A stretch of DNA of 64,000 nucleotides from Owenia fusiformis (lineage: Eukaryota; Annelida; Polychaeta; Sabellida; Oweniidae). The DNA lies in assembly GCA_903813345.2 (NCBI GenBank), contig CAIIXF020000011.1, positions 14,491,754 through 14,555,753 on the forward strand. Reading direction: 5' to 3'. Every line of letters begins with the position of its first letter. Positions within the stretch are counted from its first letter, which is position 1. Shown piece by piece: positions 1 through 10,499 of the stretch. The translations under genes and the position numbers were made by a program. The notes under the pieces are model-generated. The model ran no database searches. It was not told where the DNA came from and saw only the letters and a list, made by a program, of their open reading frames with translations.

Positions 1-470
1 CCTCAAATTTTATATTGGCCATTGCCAAAGACCTCAATCGCTACACGATATTTAGATCAGAATAAAGTTTTCAGTCATATATTACGCCATAAATCATAAA
101 ATCTTTTAAGTGGAAAACATCAAAAGTGAAAACATAATTTGAGGTAAGTGAAATAATAAGTGGAACACTTTTCAAAGTGGAAAACATCAAAAGTGGAACC
201 ATAATCTGAGGCACTTAAGAGGTATTTCACTTATACAGGTTATACTGTGTAGTTCGCTTACCTCTTCAATTCTAAATGCTTAACTTCCATCTTTCTCAGA
301 TACTATTGAAGATAAGTGTATACTGATTGAGTTGTATTCATCTTTAGAAAATCTAAGATCTTTTGAAGTGGACTGCAACTGGAAAAAAAATCAACATTGA
401 AGTTGAGAATTTGGAGTCTCAAAAAATTTGGTCATGAGCTTGTCCTTATATCTCACTAGTTAATTGCCTT
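1..470. other. AT-rich sequence without gene; short direct repeat
   Basis: No exon or long frame is seen on either strand. A block of about 38 bases (109-145) containing AAGTGGAAAACATCAAAAGT is repeated with few changes at 174-212, so a local tandem duplication of about 65 bases is visible. Nothing else is recognised. Confidence 0.4.
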
Positions 471-474
471 AACC

Positions 475-930
475 TTCTTATTTTTAGTTTTCATCAAATT
501 AAACTACTTTATAGTTGACGTTGTACTTTAATATTTGAACCAAATCAGGCTTAATTCATTCATATATCATGTGTGGGTGCCACAGTTCAACGATATCTTC
601 CAACGCTAAAGGGAAGGTAACTGGAAATGTAAGATACGGTAATGATCATGTTAGTTTTCAATATGCTGTAACTGGAAATCTAAGCTCTCCATTATGAACC
701 TTCATAACATTACCGCATCACCGCATATCAGTTATCTTATCATCTGTAAAACCAAAATGTGGAAGATATCATTGAATTGTGGTGCCTACGCATGATATAT
801 GAAAAATGATCATACTCCAGAGTTTCCATGTCATATGCGCCTGATATAGTTCAAATATTAAACCAATTACGTATATGTCAATGTTAACGTAGCTGAATTC
901 AATGAAAACTAATAATATCTAAATTGACAC
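475..930. repeat. Large imperfect inverted repeat (foldback element)
   Basis: The left arm (about 480-700) and right arm (about 700-930) are reverse complements with mismatches. Matching landmarks are CATATATCATG and GATATCTTCCA in the left arm against TGGAAGATATC and CATGATATATG in the right arm, with outer matches around TAGTTTTCAT and ATGAAAACTA. It carries no reading frame. The shape is that of a foldback or MITE-type DNA transposon; no target duplication was identified. Confidence 0.6.
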
Positions 931-1329
931 TTACCATCCGCAAAATTAGATACAAAGATTACTGCTGTTAGCTTCGCTTGATAATGACCACTGATTTCTG
1001 CAATCAGGGACATGAAACTTAAATGTATTTGATAAATATGTCATAAAATTTTGTCTACAACTGGAGATGATGTTACTTTAACCCTATGCAAACTGAGACT
1101 GCAAAAAAACAATTGCTCAGAGCAGTCCATGACCAACAGGCATTTTTGAATTTGAATTGAATACAATATTTTTCAAATTATGCTGTGCTGGGTTTTCATC
1201 ATATTTTGATTCATGAACTGAATTTTAGGATATGTTCAAATACTCCACAATCAATTCACACACTAAATCACTACGTTCTAGTGGATCTAGGTCCACGGCT
1301 AGGTGAAACAAGATGCAAATATGCACAAT

Positions 1330-2340
1330 TTATATCCAACCAAATAAAGATGCCATATTCAACTGACCTTTCAATCTTCTTACAACATTTGCAAGTTTCT
1401 CAGCTCTTCTGTCTGACATCTGCTTGGCTCTGTCCAGTGCAGCAACTTGAACTGCAAACCCTTCCAGTTCCTCTTTCTGCACCACCTTGGGGGAGGGGGC
1501 TACATCTTGATTGACACTTTTCACACCCACTGGCAACTTGCCACTCCCACTTTCAATTTTAGCTCCTCCTACTTGTAGTTTCTTAATCCCCTTGTGTGAA
1601 GGGGAGGATAATGGAGATTTCCCAATGTTGCCAGAAATGGTCATTTTGGGAGAGGGATGTGGGGATTTTGATGTGTTATTCAACAACTTAGGTGATGATG
1701 TAAGGTTGCTAGGTACCCTTAGAGATCTAGGCAAGTTGCTAGGCAACCTAAGGGATCTTGGTGTGTTTCTAGGCAACCTAGAAGACAATACAGGTAAGTG
1801 AGGTCTGTGTGTGAAGAATTGTTGAATCTGTTCAAGCTCAAACTTCTTTTTCTTGTTAAACTGGCTATAAGTCTGAAAAAAATTATTGAACATAACTCAG
1901 TGTACATATAAATATATTCAAAAATATATTCCAGCACAAGTGCCGAAGGGCAATGAAAGTAGGCCAGGGTTCAAACCCCCCTCAGCTACAGACTATTTCA
2001 TCCTCCTCTGCTTGCCAGTCTCTCTCAGCCACACACTCAGCTGATATGAGTTTACATCATAAAACTTTGATTTTGTGTGTTTATTATAGTCAAACCTGAT
2101 TTCTGATCAAATATTTAAGTAATTGAAGAAATGTAGAGATTCATTGATGCCAGTCAACCTTAAAATTTTACCTTTTCTTCCAGTGCAGATTTATGGTTTT
2201 CCAAGTTAGAGTTTTCATAATGTAGTTTGTTGACAGTCTTCTCCAGTGCCTTCTTGCTTAGTTCCAGTGTCATTATAGTGCTTTTAAACTCTTCATTCTC
2301 ACACTTAAGTTCTTTTAAACTTTCACTGAGTGCAGTTTGG
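1330..2340 (-). CDS. 3'-terminal exons of an unidentified coiled-coil protein (partial)
   Basis: Two minus-strand exons join in frame. Exon 2172-2340 follows a good acceptor (pyrimidine tract then CTAG at 2341-2344) and ends AAAG before GTAAAA; it encodes 56 residues rich in E, K, L and S with heptad-like spacing, so a coiled coil. The last exon, 1330-1872, follows a TTTTTTTCAG acceptor and encodes about 180 residues: a basic stretch, repeated RLPSNLPRSLR-type segments, a Ser/Pro/Lys-rich middle and a final helix with RRAEKLANVVRRLKG. The stop is at 1330-1332. The splice phases fit (both phase 0 at the junction). The N-terminal part must lie at higher coordinates; no further exon was found in the repeat-rich DNA up to 9 kb, so the gene may be much longer or the remainder may be missing. 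The family is not recognised; a cytoskeletal or centrosomal coiled-coil protein is possible but not shown. Confidence 0.6.
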
Positions 2341-2343
2341 CTA

Positions 2344-3060
2344 GAGAAAATAGAGTAAAAATGTGATTATTATGATATGTAAATAATAATATCATTGGTT
2401 CGATTTAAGGTGTTAGAGCAATTCCCCATTTGGTACCTTAACATTTGCTAATTGATTTTGTCGTTTAACAGCAAACATTTGAAGATTACATACAATGTAT
2501 ATAATCCATATTCAGTTTACAAGATTTAAACCAGACAACAGAAAAGCCAAAGCGTAGCAAATCCCATCAAACAGCCATGGTTGGCATATTTACAAACAAA
2601 GTATATAGCAAAAATGGCAGCCACTTTTCAACAAAATGGCCACCTTCTACCAAAAGTGTCATTAGACAACCAAATATGAACAAAATCACTCCACTTCTTT
2701 TCGAGTTACAGCAAAAATCGTAAAATAATGAGTGAATTAAGGCCGCCATTTTTCAAGATGGCTGCCATGTGCTTCTTTAATATCTACATTTCGAGCAGAA
2801 CTTCTTCCTACATAGGGGATATGTGTGCAAAATATTTACAAAATTGGGCCAACGGTATTTGAGTTATTGCCCGGACGGACGGACGGAGGCATTCCCTATA
2901 TCCCTCTGAACTTAGTTCGATCGGATCTGAAATTTTTATATTACTTTTAAAGATTGTAAATATGTTGTCACCTTGTTTATGTTTATGTTTTATGTTTATT
3001 GTATTAATCAAACAATATAATTAGTTTATATGAAATCCGATTTGAAATCGGGAATAAAAG
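2344..3060. repeat. Dispersed repeat with GGACGGACGG core, no gene
   Basis: This stretch has repeated AAAATGGC(A/C)GCCA motifs and ends with a GGACGGACGGACGG run followed by a TTCGATCGGATCTGAAA segment. The same kind of sequence (CCGTCCGTCCGTC, CCGGGCAATAACTCGAATACCGG, AATGGCCGCCATTTT) occurs near 34.9 kb, so it is a copy of an interspersed repeat and not unique sequence. Small frames here are not protein-like. Confidence 0.5.
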
Positions 3061-3309
3061 ATACATACATAAGTGAGCTCTTTTATTATTTGGGTAGGGG
3101 TGGTATGTGGTAGGATCAATGTTTTGATGTTAGCAAGGATCTACAGTAGCTTCAAAAGATAGTTGTACTTTCTTGTTTTAACAATGGGCATTCAATAGAA
3201 CCCCATGTTTTAACTCTTAAATTGGGCCAATCATTTAATTTGAAGACTAACATTGCCATTTCGTTCAGTGTGTCAGCGGTTATTGACATGATTTAGGATT
3301 TGATTTTAG

Positions 3310-4195
3310 ATATTATTTATGCCTAATCATCGACAACGTACAGTGACAAAATATATCATTGTACACTTTAGATGTAGGGTGTCACTATTGACCTATTTGA
3401 AGCAAAGACAATGATGTAGCTTTGATGTAGGTTTTAAAAAAATTGATCCGAGGAATACATTTAGGATTTTATGTTTGATTTTATGTTTATTCGTTTAGGA
3501 AGACATTTAACTTTCTAATAATGTTAAAACATTTTCGAACAGTGGTCAATTTTTTCGTGGTCTATCTACCCATATAATTGGTCGGTTGGAAAATGTTGTT
3601 TTTACACATTTCTTTTGATAATTTCCTCCCCTGAGGTCTAAGAGTGTCGAATATTTTTATGAGAATATGTTTCTTTTACCTACACAATTAAGGTCTGTTG
3701 AAGATTTAATAAGTATTAACGTTTTGGCTATAATTTAAAATCATAACGTAAGGTACAGATACCAAATACTGTAGATTGGGTTAATTTGGAGCCCGCTTTA
3801 GTTTGACGAAATTGAAAAATTCGCCAATATAAATCTTCGCCAAAATTTAGAATGAATCCCCTGGAATTATCTAGGGTATTTCGTCCAGTGTATTTAGGTC
3901 ACTTCCGGTTTAGTTTTTCCAAAAATATGAAAAAATGTCTCTCATAAATTGGCTCAGAACTGGTCAGTCACTCATTAATACTCAGGGAAAAACTAGAAGG
4001 GAAAAGCGCGGTATAGTAGCAGCATCGATCGAGGTGCAAAATGTAAAGACACAACAATACAATACAAAAAAAATTCAAGCACTGTTCGAAAATCTTTAAA
4101 CAATTAATTATGGTTAATAATGACACCTTATATCTAAATTGTACAATGGCGTATTTTGTCACTGTACGTTGTCGATGGTTAGGTGTGTTATTGTT
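3310..4195. mobile_element. Inverted-repeat DNA element, about 0.9 kb
   Basis: The arms at about 3322-3402 and 4103-4183 are reverse complements over roughly 80 bases (landmarks CATCGACAACGTACAGTGAC on the left, GTCACTGTACGTTGTCGATG on the right). The interior has no coding frame. The exact ends and the target duplication are not clear. Confidence 0.6.
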
Positions 4196-4572
4196 CAATC
4201 TGAATGACTTTTTTTCAAATCTGCCTTTAATATTTTTGTAATGATACATCAGTTTAAGGTCACAGGGGGATATAAGATGGTGTGTATTTAAGAAATATAG
4301 ACCGAAGAGCAGATGTTATATCGACTAATCACGAATACATACCACAGGGCTATGCACACACGTATTCTGTACCCCGAATAACTGAAGGGAGTGAGGCCGG
4401 CCAGAGGCCGTGGTTAGAATTGTGAAGGTATCGTTGACCTGCTCTGCTGAGGTCTTAAATATTAATATTCGAACATAAAAACTCACCAATATTTTTCAAA
4501 TATTCATTATTGCCCACCATTACTAGAATACTGTCCGACATTATGATGTCACACATTACTGGTCAGTGTTGA

Positions 4573-5404
4573 CTACCCCCATAGATGTGGGGTTATTTTG
4601 AGGTTTTTTTATATTTAGGACATTTGTTTCTCAAAATAACCCCACACCGATTAGTACTTTGATTCTTTGGGGATTTGCTAAACAATAGCATACACATAGA
4701 ATTTGTACTAATATTATTAGAATTTACTCACCTTTTTAAGTTTTTCGTATCGACAAGACATTAATCTTCAACATGCTTCCAAATATAGCCCTCTAAGTGT
4801 TGTATTCATTCTTGTAATGAAGATTTAATACGGATAATAGATATTTCTAAAAAAGTTTTTCAAATTTCATGCGCAGTCGATATTTTTTATCTAAATGACA
4901 AACTTCGTGTAAATACGAAATCCAAAAGTAAAAATGGAGGGAAATTTTGAAAAATGATTTTCAACCTCAAGTCTGGCTGCTGTACCATCTACGGCCTTTG
5001 TTTTCCTGAACTTAGGCATAAGCAATAATTTTGTTATTAATTTGACAGGTGATTTCGTTTGGCACTGTTAAGTTTCCCATCTACCACATAATTCCTCCCA
5101 GAATGCAACGCGCGAAAATGGCCAAAATTTGAATAGATTTCGGGAGTCAAATATTACAGCAAATTGTTCCAGTTATAAAGTATTGTTTCCACTGATCGAT
5201 CGATCATTACATTGGAAAAAGAATCCTCTTCACAGAAGAGAAGAAAAAAGGTAAGGAAACTGCCGATATTGTCAGAACTTGAATCTTCGAATCATGTGAA
5301 AAAAAACGCAAAGAATCAAAGCCTAAACTTTGTGGGGTTATTTTGAGAAACAAATGTCCTAAATATAAAAAAAACTCAAAATAACCCCACATTTATGGGG
5401 GTAG
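4573..5404. mobile_element. Non-autonomous DNA transposon with 6-bp target duplication
   Basis: The ends CTACCCCCATAGATGTGGGG and its counterpart reading outward from 5404 form inverted repeats of about 75 bases, including the shared AAAATAACCCCACA block. The direct repeat TGTTGA flanks the element exactly (4567-4572 and 5405-5410). No transposase frame is present. A 6-bp duplication would fit some hAT-related groups, but the family is not assigned. Confidence 0.8.
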
Positions 5405-5410
5405 TGTTGA

Positions 5411-5924
5411 CGAAATACATAACGGGTGAAACATTGACTTTTTCACATTTTATAGAAGGCGTGAATTCTCAACTTCTCAGATATATAAATAAAGGCCCAG
5501 AGGTGCATTAATGCACCTAGGCGCTAGGACTAGAAAACTGAAAAGTGCTGATGATTTTTAATTTCAATAAAAGGAAAAAAATCTTCATATTTTCACAGCG
5601 GGTTTCTCAAGTATTTGATGTCAAAATACCTGAAATGTAGTGAAATTTATGAAGTTTTATACTTACTCTAATAAGTATTGACACCCTTTATACAAATATG
5701 CCGATATAAAGCAATTGAAGTAATAAAACTAACAGTACAACTTTTGAAACAATTTTGGGTTTCAAACGTTTGCAGTCAATTAACGAACGTCAAAAACTAC
5801 TCGCAAAGTCGAACGTCTCAATTTTATGCTTTAACAAGAGGGTCTACCTGGCCACTAGATGGGGGAGGGTTCTTCCAGAATAATTTAATTTGCACAATTT
5901 TGAGCACTTGTTATTATGTTACAC
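5411..5924. other. No gene; contains an 18-bp perfect palindrome
   Basis: No coding exon is seen. The perfect palindrome AGGTGCATTAATGCACCT lies at about 5501-5518 and may be a chance or a protein-binding site. Confidence 0.3.
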
Positions 5925-6034
5925 CAGCGTCTCTTACTAAAACCAAACGTCTAAATTCCAACATCAGACAATTTGCCGATGGCTGTCTCCGATCGGTACA
6001 GCCGTTGGAGATAGGGCTTACATAGCCAAACCTG

Positions 6035-6896
6035 AGGGGTCATTCATCAAGCTATCGCAATCACTGCGACGTCGCAGACACTGCGACCACCGTGCGTGGT
6101 CGCAGTACTGCGACTGCGACCTATTCATTAACAAATCGCAGTCTGCGATGTCCATGCGACCAGTCGCAGTGATTACCACGTGGACGTGCTTGTACACTGT
6201 GTTAGTTATCCTTTCGAGAACCTCTTGTATCATTTCGTAAACTTTTATAATAGTTAACCCTACGCATGTGACATCGCAAAATAAGGTCCACAATATCGTC
6301 TATTTGAAGAGGATCTGTACAATCTCTAAGTACGCGTTCTCTACGCAGAGCATTACGGTTGAAATCAACCATCAGTTGCGCCATTTCGAACGAATAAACG
6401 CTTCCAACAGACGCTTAACGTGTCATGCAAGATTGACAATATGGATACTGAGTGGGCACAGCCACGTGGGTCAAAACCCAAAACCACGTGTAACGCACAA
6501 TCACTGCGACCGGTCGCACGGTGAAGTACTTGAAAATACAAGCTGAAAACTAGCTGTTTTTGGTAGCATCACAAACGTGTTAAACATAATGCATATGCTC
6601 TGCAATTTTAATATAACATGGATCGAATATCGAACTATACGTCCTAGAATTTCTATATAATTTCATAAAGAAATTCAACTAATTTAAGACATTTTTCGTG
6701 AACTAAAATCACTGCGACTGGGTACCACCGGTCGCTTAAATTTGGGCCATTTTAGGGGTATTTCATTGCGACGTCGCAGAAAATTCTACCGATCGCAGTC
6801 GCACGAGATTGATGAATAGGACGTAATCGCTAAAAAGGGCCCTTGCGACATCGCAGGCTTGCGACGTGCTTGCGATAGCTTGATGAATGACCCCTC
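6035..6896 (-). mobile_element. PIF/Harbinger-like element with a transposase remnant
   Basis: The terminal inverted repeat AGGGGTCATTCATCAAGCTA is matched at the other end by TAGCTTGATGAATGACCCCT, flanked by the 3-bp duplication CTG (6032-6034 and 6897-6899). Subterminal palindromes rich in TGCGAC recur. On the minus strand, 6202-6384 encodes RRERVLRDCTDPLQIDD, which resembles the conserved N-terminal RERVxRDRxNPLxxYxD segment of Harbinger transposases; the catalytic DDE core is missing. The length of 862 bases indicates an internally deleted copy. The superfamily call rests on the 3-bp CWG duplication, the TIR and this short protein match. Confidence 0.65.
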
Positions 6897-6904
6897 TGTC
6901 TGGC

Positions 6905-6958
6905 CCAGTTATCTACTCCTGACGTCGTAGATCTACGACTTCGGGAGTAGATAACTGG
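6905..6958. repeat. 54-bp hairpin
   Basis: Arms starting CCAGTTATCTACTCC and ending GGAGTAGATAACTGG, with a second matching core CGTAGATCTACG, form a near-perfect stem. It sits directly after the Harbinger-like element inside the decayed LINE. It may be a small foldback insertion; the sequence TAGGGCTTAC stands both before the Harbinger element (6012) and after the hairpin (6960). Confidence 0.6.
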
Positions 6959-7436
6959 TTAGGGCTTACCATATCCTATGGCCACTGAGAATTGGCTAGA
7001 GACTCGAGTAAGGCTAAACAAAGCTACGGACAGCCAAAGCTTGCAACAAGACCTCCACAGACTTACATTGTAAAACCTGGCAAGCCCGAGTGGCAGATGC
7101 GATTCAATGCCAAAAAGTGTCATGTCCTTACCCTGCGTGCAGAGTCTAGTTAAACTACAGACGAAGCTCTCTTTTAAGAAGTGAAGTCAAACGCATGCAA
7201 AGGGTATCATGTCCTCCGCATTAGTCGCAGACGCAAGAACATCATCACTGACTACACCCTCTGTAACACCATCCTCTCTGAAGTACCCTCCCACCCATAC
7301 CTAGGCTTGACCATCTGCAATGACCTCAGGTGGAATGAACAACCTGGGAATGCAGTCTCTAAAGCCACCAGAGCAATTTGAGTCGTGCGTCGCAACCTCC
7401 GAGGGTGCCTCACGTCCCTCGGGCCTAAGGGGACAT

Positions 7437-8634
7437 GGGGCAAAACGGCCCTAAAAATTAATTTTAAGGCTCAGCTGGAAAGTAACATTTTGGTAAAAAA
7501 ATGCTATACCTGGACATGTTATTTTCTGGTACAAAATTAAGTATGGAGGCATGTGTGTATTTCCTTGCTTTTTTCAGGAAAGTATCATTACATTGTCTAC
7601 TTTTAGTAAACCTGGAAACAGGTCAATGGTAGCTCCTGTGTTGTCTGGAAACTTTGAAAATTTGGAAAAATAGAAAGTATGAAATATCAGAATTTCCTGG
7701 AGTTCCCATTGAACACCTACCAGATATTCTAAAAGAAGACAATGTAATGATACTTTCCTGAAAAAATAAGGAAATACAATACACACATGTCTTCATACTT
7801 TATTTTGTACCAGAAAATAACATGTGCAGGTATAGCAATTTTTACCAAAATGTTATTTTCCAGCTGTAGCCCTACCTTAAGTTGTTCCGTTCGGGGTATT
7901 TTCTTATCTGTCAATCTTCGCACACTTTGATGTTCCACTTTATTAATGGGTTGTCACTGGCGGATATGGGGGCCCCGGGCCCCCCCCCCCCCCCCCTTAG
8001 GTGGGCCCAGAAAAAAAAAATTGTGCCCAAAAAAAATTTTGAGGCTTTAAGGCCCCAAAAAGTAGGCCTTTTTGGTCATAAATTGGCCTTGTAAGGCCTT
8101 ATTTGTTAATTTTAGGTCAAATTTTGAAGAAAATGGGCCTCAAAATTTCAAAATTTGGGCCCACTTTTGGGTTTATGGGGCCCAAAATTTTTTTACGCGC
8201 AAGCGCGGAAGTTTTTTTCTCAGACCACAACTTTGGGCCCCCCCCCTTGTTGGTTCCCAGATCCGCCCCTGGTTGTGGTTTACATTTTTCGAGTGTTTTA
8301 TACCTGCCTAGGACTATCTTCTGTGATTTTTCAATGGCCAAAATTAATGTCGAGAGTGGGGCAAAACGGCCCATTGGTGGGGCAAAACGGCCCACCCTCT
8401 GTTACACGGGTTTTAAAACCAAATTACAAGACCCATCCACACACATCTTTTCTCAGACGTTCAAACCTTTGACAAATAAAGTATTCTTAACCCCTATACC
8501 ATAATTCTAATCATTCAATATGTGTCGGAAGGAAATAAGGTGCAAACCAAATGTTAAAATTGTTATATTTGAAACTGATCAATTATTCTTGTACAATTTT
8601 TGTATGTTACAACCTTTGTGGGCCGTTTTGCCCC
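7437..8634. mobile_element. Composite DNA element with GGGGCAAAACGGCC ends
   Basis: GGGGCAAAACGGCC at 7437 is matched by GGCCGTTTTGCCCC ending at 8634; the same motif recurs twice inside (near 8357 and 8378). The flanks GGGGACAT and AAAGACAT agree in 5 of 8 positions, so an aged 8-bp duplication is possible but weak. Inside lie a foldback with arms of about 150 bases (7465-7630 and 7735-7870, sharing CAGCTGGAAA and GTTATTTTCTGGTAC) and the separate element 7955-8271. No transposase frame is seen. Confidence 0.5.
7955..8271. mobile_element. hAT5-like MITE, 317 bp, 5-bp target duplication GTTGT
   Basis: The ends CACTGGCGGATATGGGGG and (reading inward from the right) CAGGGGCGGATCTGGG are inverted repeats. 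GTTGT is present at 7950-7954 and 8272-8276. The interior is rich in GGGCCC and homopolymer tracts and does not encode protein. The 5-bp duplication and CAG-type end suggest the hAT5 group; this is inference. Confidence 0.75.
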
Positions 8635-8636
8635 AA

Positions 8637-9499
8637 AGACATGTGAATTTTCAAATAGACGTCATTTTAATTTGCCTAATATTTGAAGCTGGAATTTTTT
8701 ACAAATAAAGAATAAATATGCATACTCTAGACACTACATGAAGCAATTGGTGTCATCAAGTTTATTCCATTTAACAATGGTCCTCGTATTTGAGTATGTC
8801 AGTGTTTTAATTAAGAGTATATGGTGAAGGGGATGAGGAAATCTACCCTGTCATTTACTATTTTGTACATAAGGGAAAGTCTGCTATTACTATTAGGGGG
8901 AGGGCCCGGGGATGGGGCTGTTTGACAGTTTTGACTGAAAAATCATGCGAAAAGTGCCCAGAATGTTGAAAAACAGCTTGATTTTGAAAGATTTTCGGGC
9001 CATGCCTTCCCCAGCTCCCCTCCCCCTGGCTACGGGCCTGCTATGGGCCTGGAATGACCATTCAATGACATTGATATATATGATGAAATAACTTTTTCAT
9101 CCCCCTGAAAATGTGACTGAAGAATTAAGGTAGGACCTTAGGAAAGGTCACTGAAAATGTGCCAAATATATTGCTTTAATGATACGAGCTTTGAAATTTT
9201 AGAAAATTGTCTGAAACAAAAATGGCTGTCATAAAAATGAAAATAGATCGCTTTTCAATTCATTTTTTTCTAGGAATGATATCAAAACTGTTCAAACCCC
9301 ATGGCCGACTACTTTCTTTGTTTCTCAACTGTATTCACACGTACTTATTTAAATGCAAAACGGTACTTTCCAAGTGATAAGCTTGTTGCTTATGTTGCCT
9401 ATTACAAAAAATGTACAGCTTTATATATACATTAACACGTATTTTTGGATAAACATTTAAAAGAAAAAATGATTTGAATAATAGATTTTCAACAAATAC
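8637..9499. other. No gene; fragment of a GGCTACGGGCCTG repeat
   Basis: No exon is visible. About 8895-9040 shares GACAGTTTTG, AAATCATGCGAA, AGTGC and the end CTGGCTACGGGCCTG with the elements at 22269-22462 and 37481-37625, so it is a related copy whose left end is degraded. Confidence 0.45.
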
Positions 9500-9509
9500 A
9501 GATATGTAT

Positions 9510-9512
<3 letters not shown>
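9500..9512. repeat. Target site duplication of the LINE (left copy)
   Basis: AGATATGTATCAT lies immediately before a run of about 30 T and is repeated without change at 26156-26168, directly at the point where the LINE ORF2 homology stops. A 13-bp perfect duplication is normal for L1-type target-primed insertion. Confidence 0.9.
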
Positions 9513-9545
<33 letters not shown>

Positions 9546-9615
9546 TTCTCTATTCAAACAGTACAAGTACAATAATTAGAACAGTTCAGATATTTTTCAC
9601 ACCACCTCCATTCAT

Positions 9616-10370
9616 TCAGACATTTGCAACAGTCATACTTTTAAGTTCAGGTACATAATAAAACATATTTTTTTCAAATTGCGCCTCATACAAATTGGGA
9701 TTCACTTCGTCGAACTCTTTAATAAAAATATAGTACTTAATTGCAAGGGTAAGTCTATTTGGTAAGATATTTTTCTTATTAGCTTGCCTTCCAAAAACCA
9801 TGTCATGGGCGTTAAAATCGAAATCAACCTTAAATAAACGCTTTAAATTCCCTTTGATTGCTTCCAGAAATATTTGAATTCTTTTGCACTCCCAGAATTT
9901 GTGTTTTAACGTATCTCGAAAGGCACAATAGTTACAGTTAGAGTCATTTTTAATGCCTATCTGCGCTAAAAAGGCATTTGTAGCGCAGATACCATGAAGT
10001 ATTTTAAACTGAAGTTGTCGCGTTTTATTCTGTTTCGTACACATATAAGGCATTTTAAAATAATCGGTTCTCTTTAATTCACGATCATGTTTGTCTTTAT
10101 ATAACGGTTCCAAGAACTTGGTTCCATTTAATATTGTTTGAATTGATTTAACCGTTATACTAGAGATTGTCACCTGTTTTTCACCAAGTTTCAAATACAC
10201 GAGTTCTTCCTGTATGCTGGGTTCAAAGGTCGAACTTAAATCTGATTTCAATAGAAATTTCCAATCATTTGGTATAGCCGATATGATTGAAAAATACTCA
10301 AGAAAGTTGATATTAATATTATACTTAGTCTTAAACTCATTGTACTGTAAAAACTGTAAATCTAATGTTG
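9616..10370 (-). pseudogene. LINE ORF2 C-terminal domain (CCHC-type cysteine motif), 3' segment of the twin-primed LINE
   Basis: The minus frame is open from about 10400 to the stop at 9616. It begins with FLQYNEFKTKYNIN, NFLEYFS and AIPNDWK, the stretch that follows the RT thumb in Tx1/L1-like ORF2 proteins, and continues with TRQLQFKILHG, then CNYCAFRDTLKHKFWEC, the C-x2-C-x7-H-x4-C motif of the ORF2 C-terminus. A 72-base 3'UTR and the poly(A) follow. It lacks the RT and endonuclease because these lie in the inverted segment; alone it would not be translated as a functional protein. The exact internal junction lies between about 10350 and 10385. Confidence 0.85.
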
Positions 10371-10499
10371 GATATGTCCTGAACAGTCGTAGGATATATG
10401 AAGGATAGTATACTATCGTGGTGAGTGAAAAAATTGATTTATACGAACTGCACGTACACCAGTCCTTTGTGTAAGAGATCTGCCCATAATAAATCAGTC
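10371..10499 (+). promoter_or_regulatory. LINE 5'UTR, presumed internal promoter
   Basis: About 130 bases lie between the twin-priming junction and the first good ATG of ORF1 (10500). Because the element appears full length, this should contain the LINE promoter. No recognised core promoter motif is seen, so the role is inferred from position. Confidence 0.35.

Larger units (their letters stand above)
5925..7440 (+). pseudogene. Decayed Jockey/CR1-type LINE reverse transcriptase, split by a DNA transposon
   Basis: Just before 6034 the translation reads IRQFADGC, the remains of the RT catalytic FADD motif, with the second Asp replaced by Gly. After the Harbinger-like insertion (6035-6896) and a hairpin (6905-6958), the plus strand resumes with pieces typical of the RT thumb of Jockey/CR1/L2-type LINEs: LQQDLHRL, WQMRFNAKKCHVL, YTLC, PSHPYLGLTICNDLRWNE, SKATRAI and VRRNLRG, distributed over several frames. 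Frameshifts, stops and the changed catalytic residue make it inactive. The right limit coincides with the start of another repeat at 7437. Confidence 0.7.

Noticed and set aside
1925-2000. A GGTTCAAACCCC word resembling a tRNA/SINE B box in the intron of the coiled-coil gene
   Set aside because: No convincing A box at the right distance, no tRNA-like fold and no second copy in the window; too little for a SINE or tRNA call.
8641-8710. AT-rich frames after 8520 as a gene
   Set aside because: Short, without motif, and overlapping the right end of the GGGGCAAAACGGCC element.
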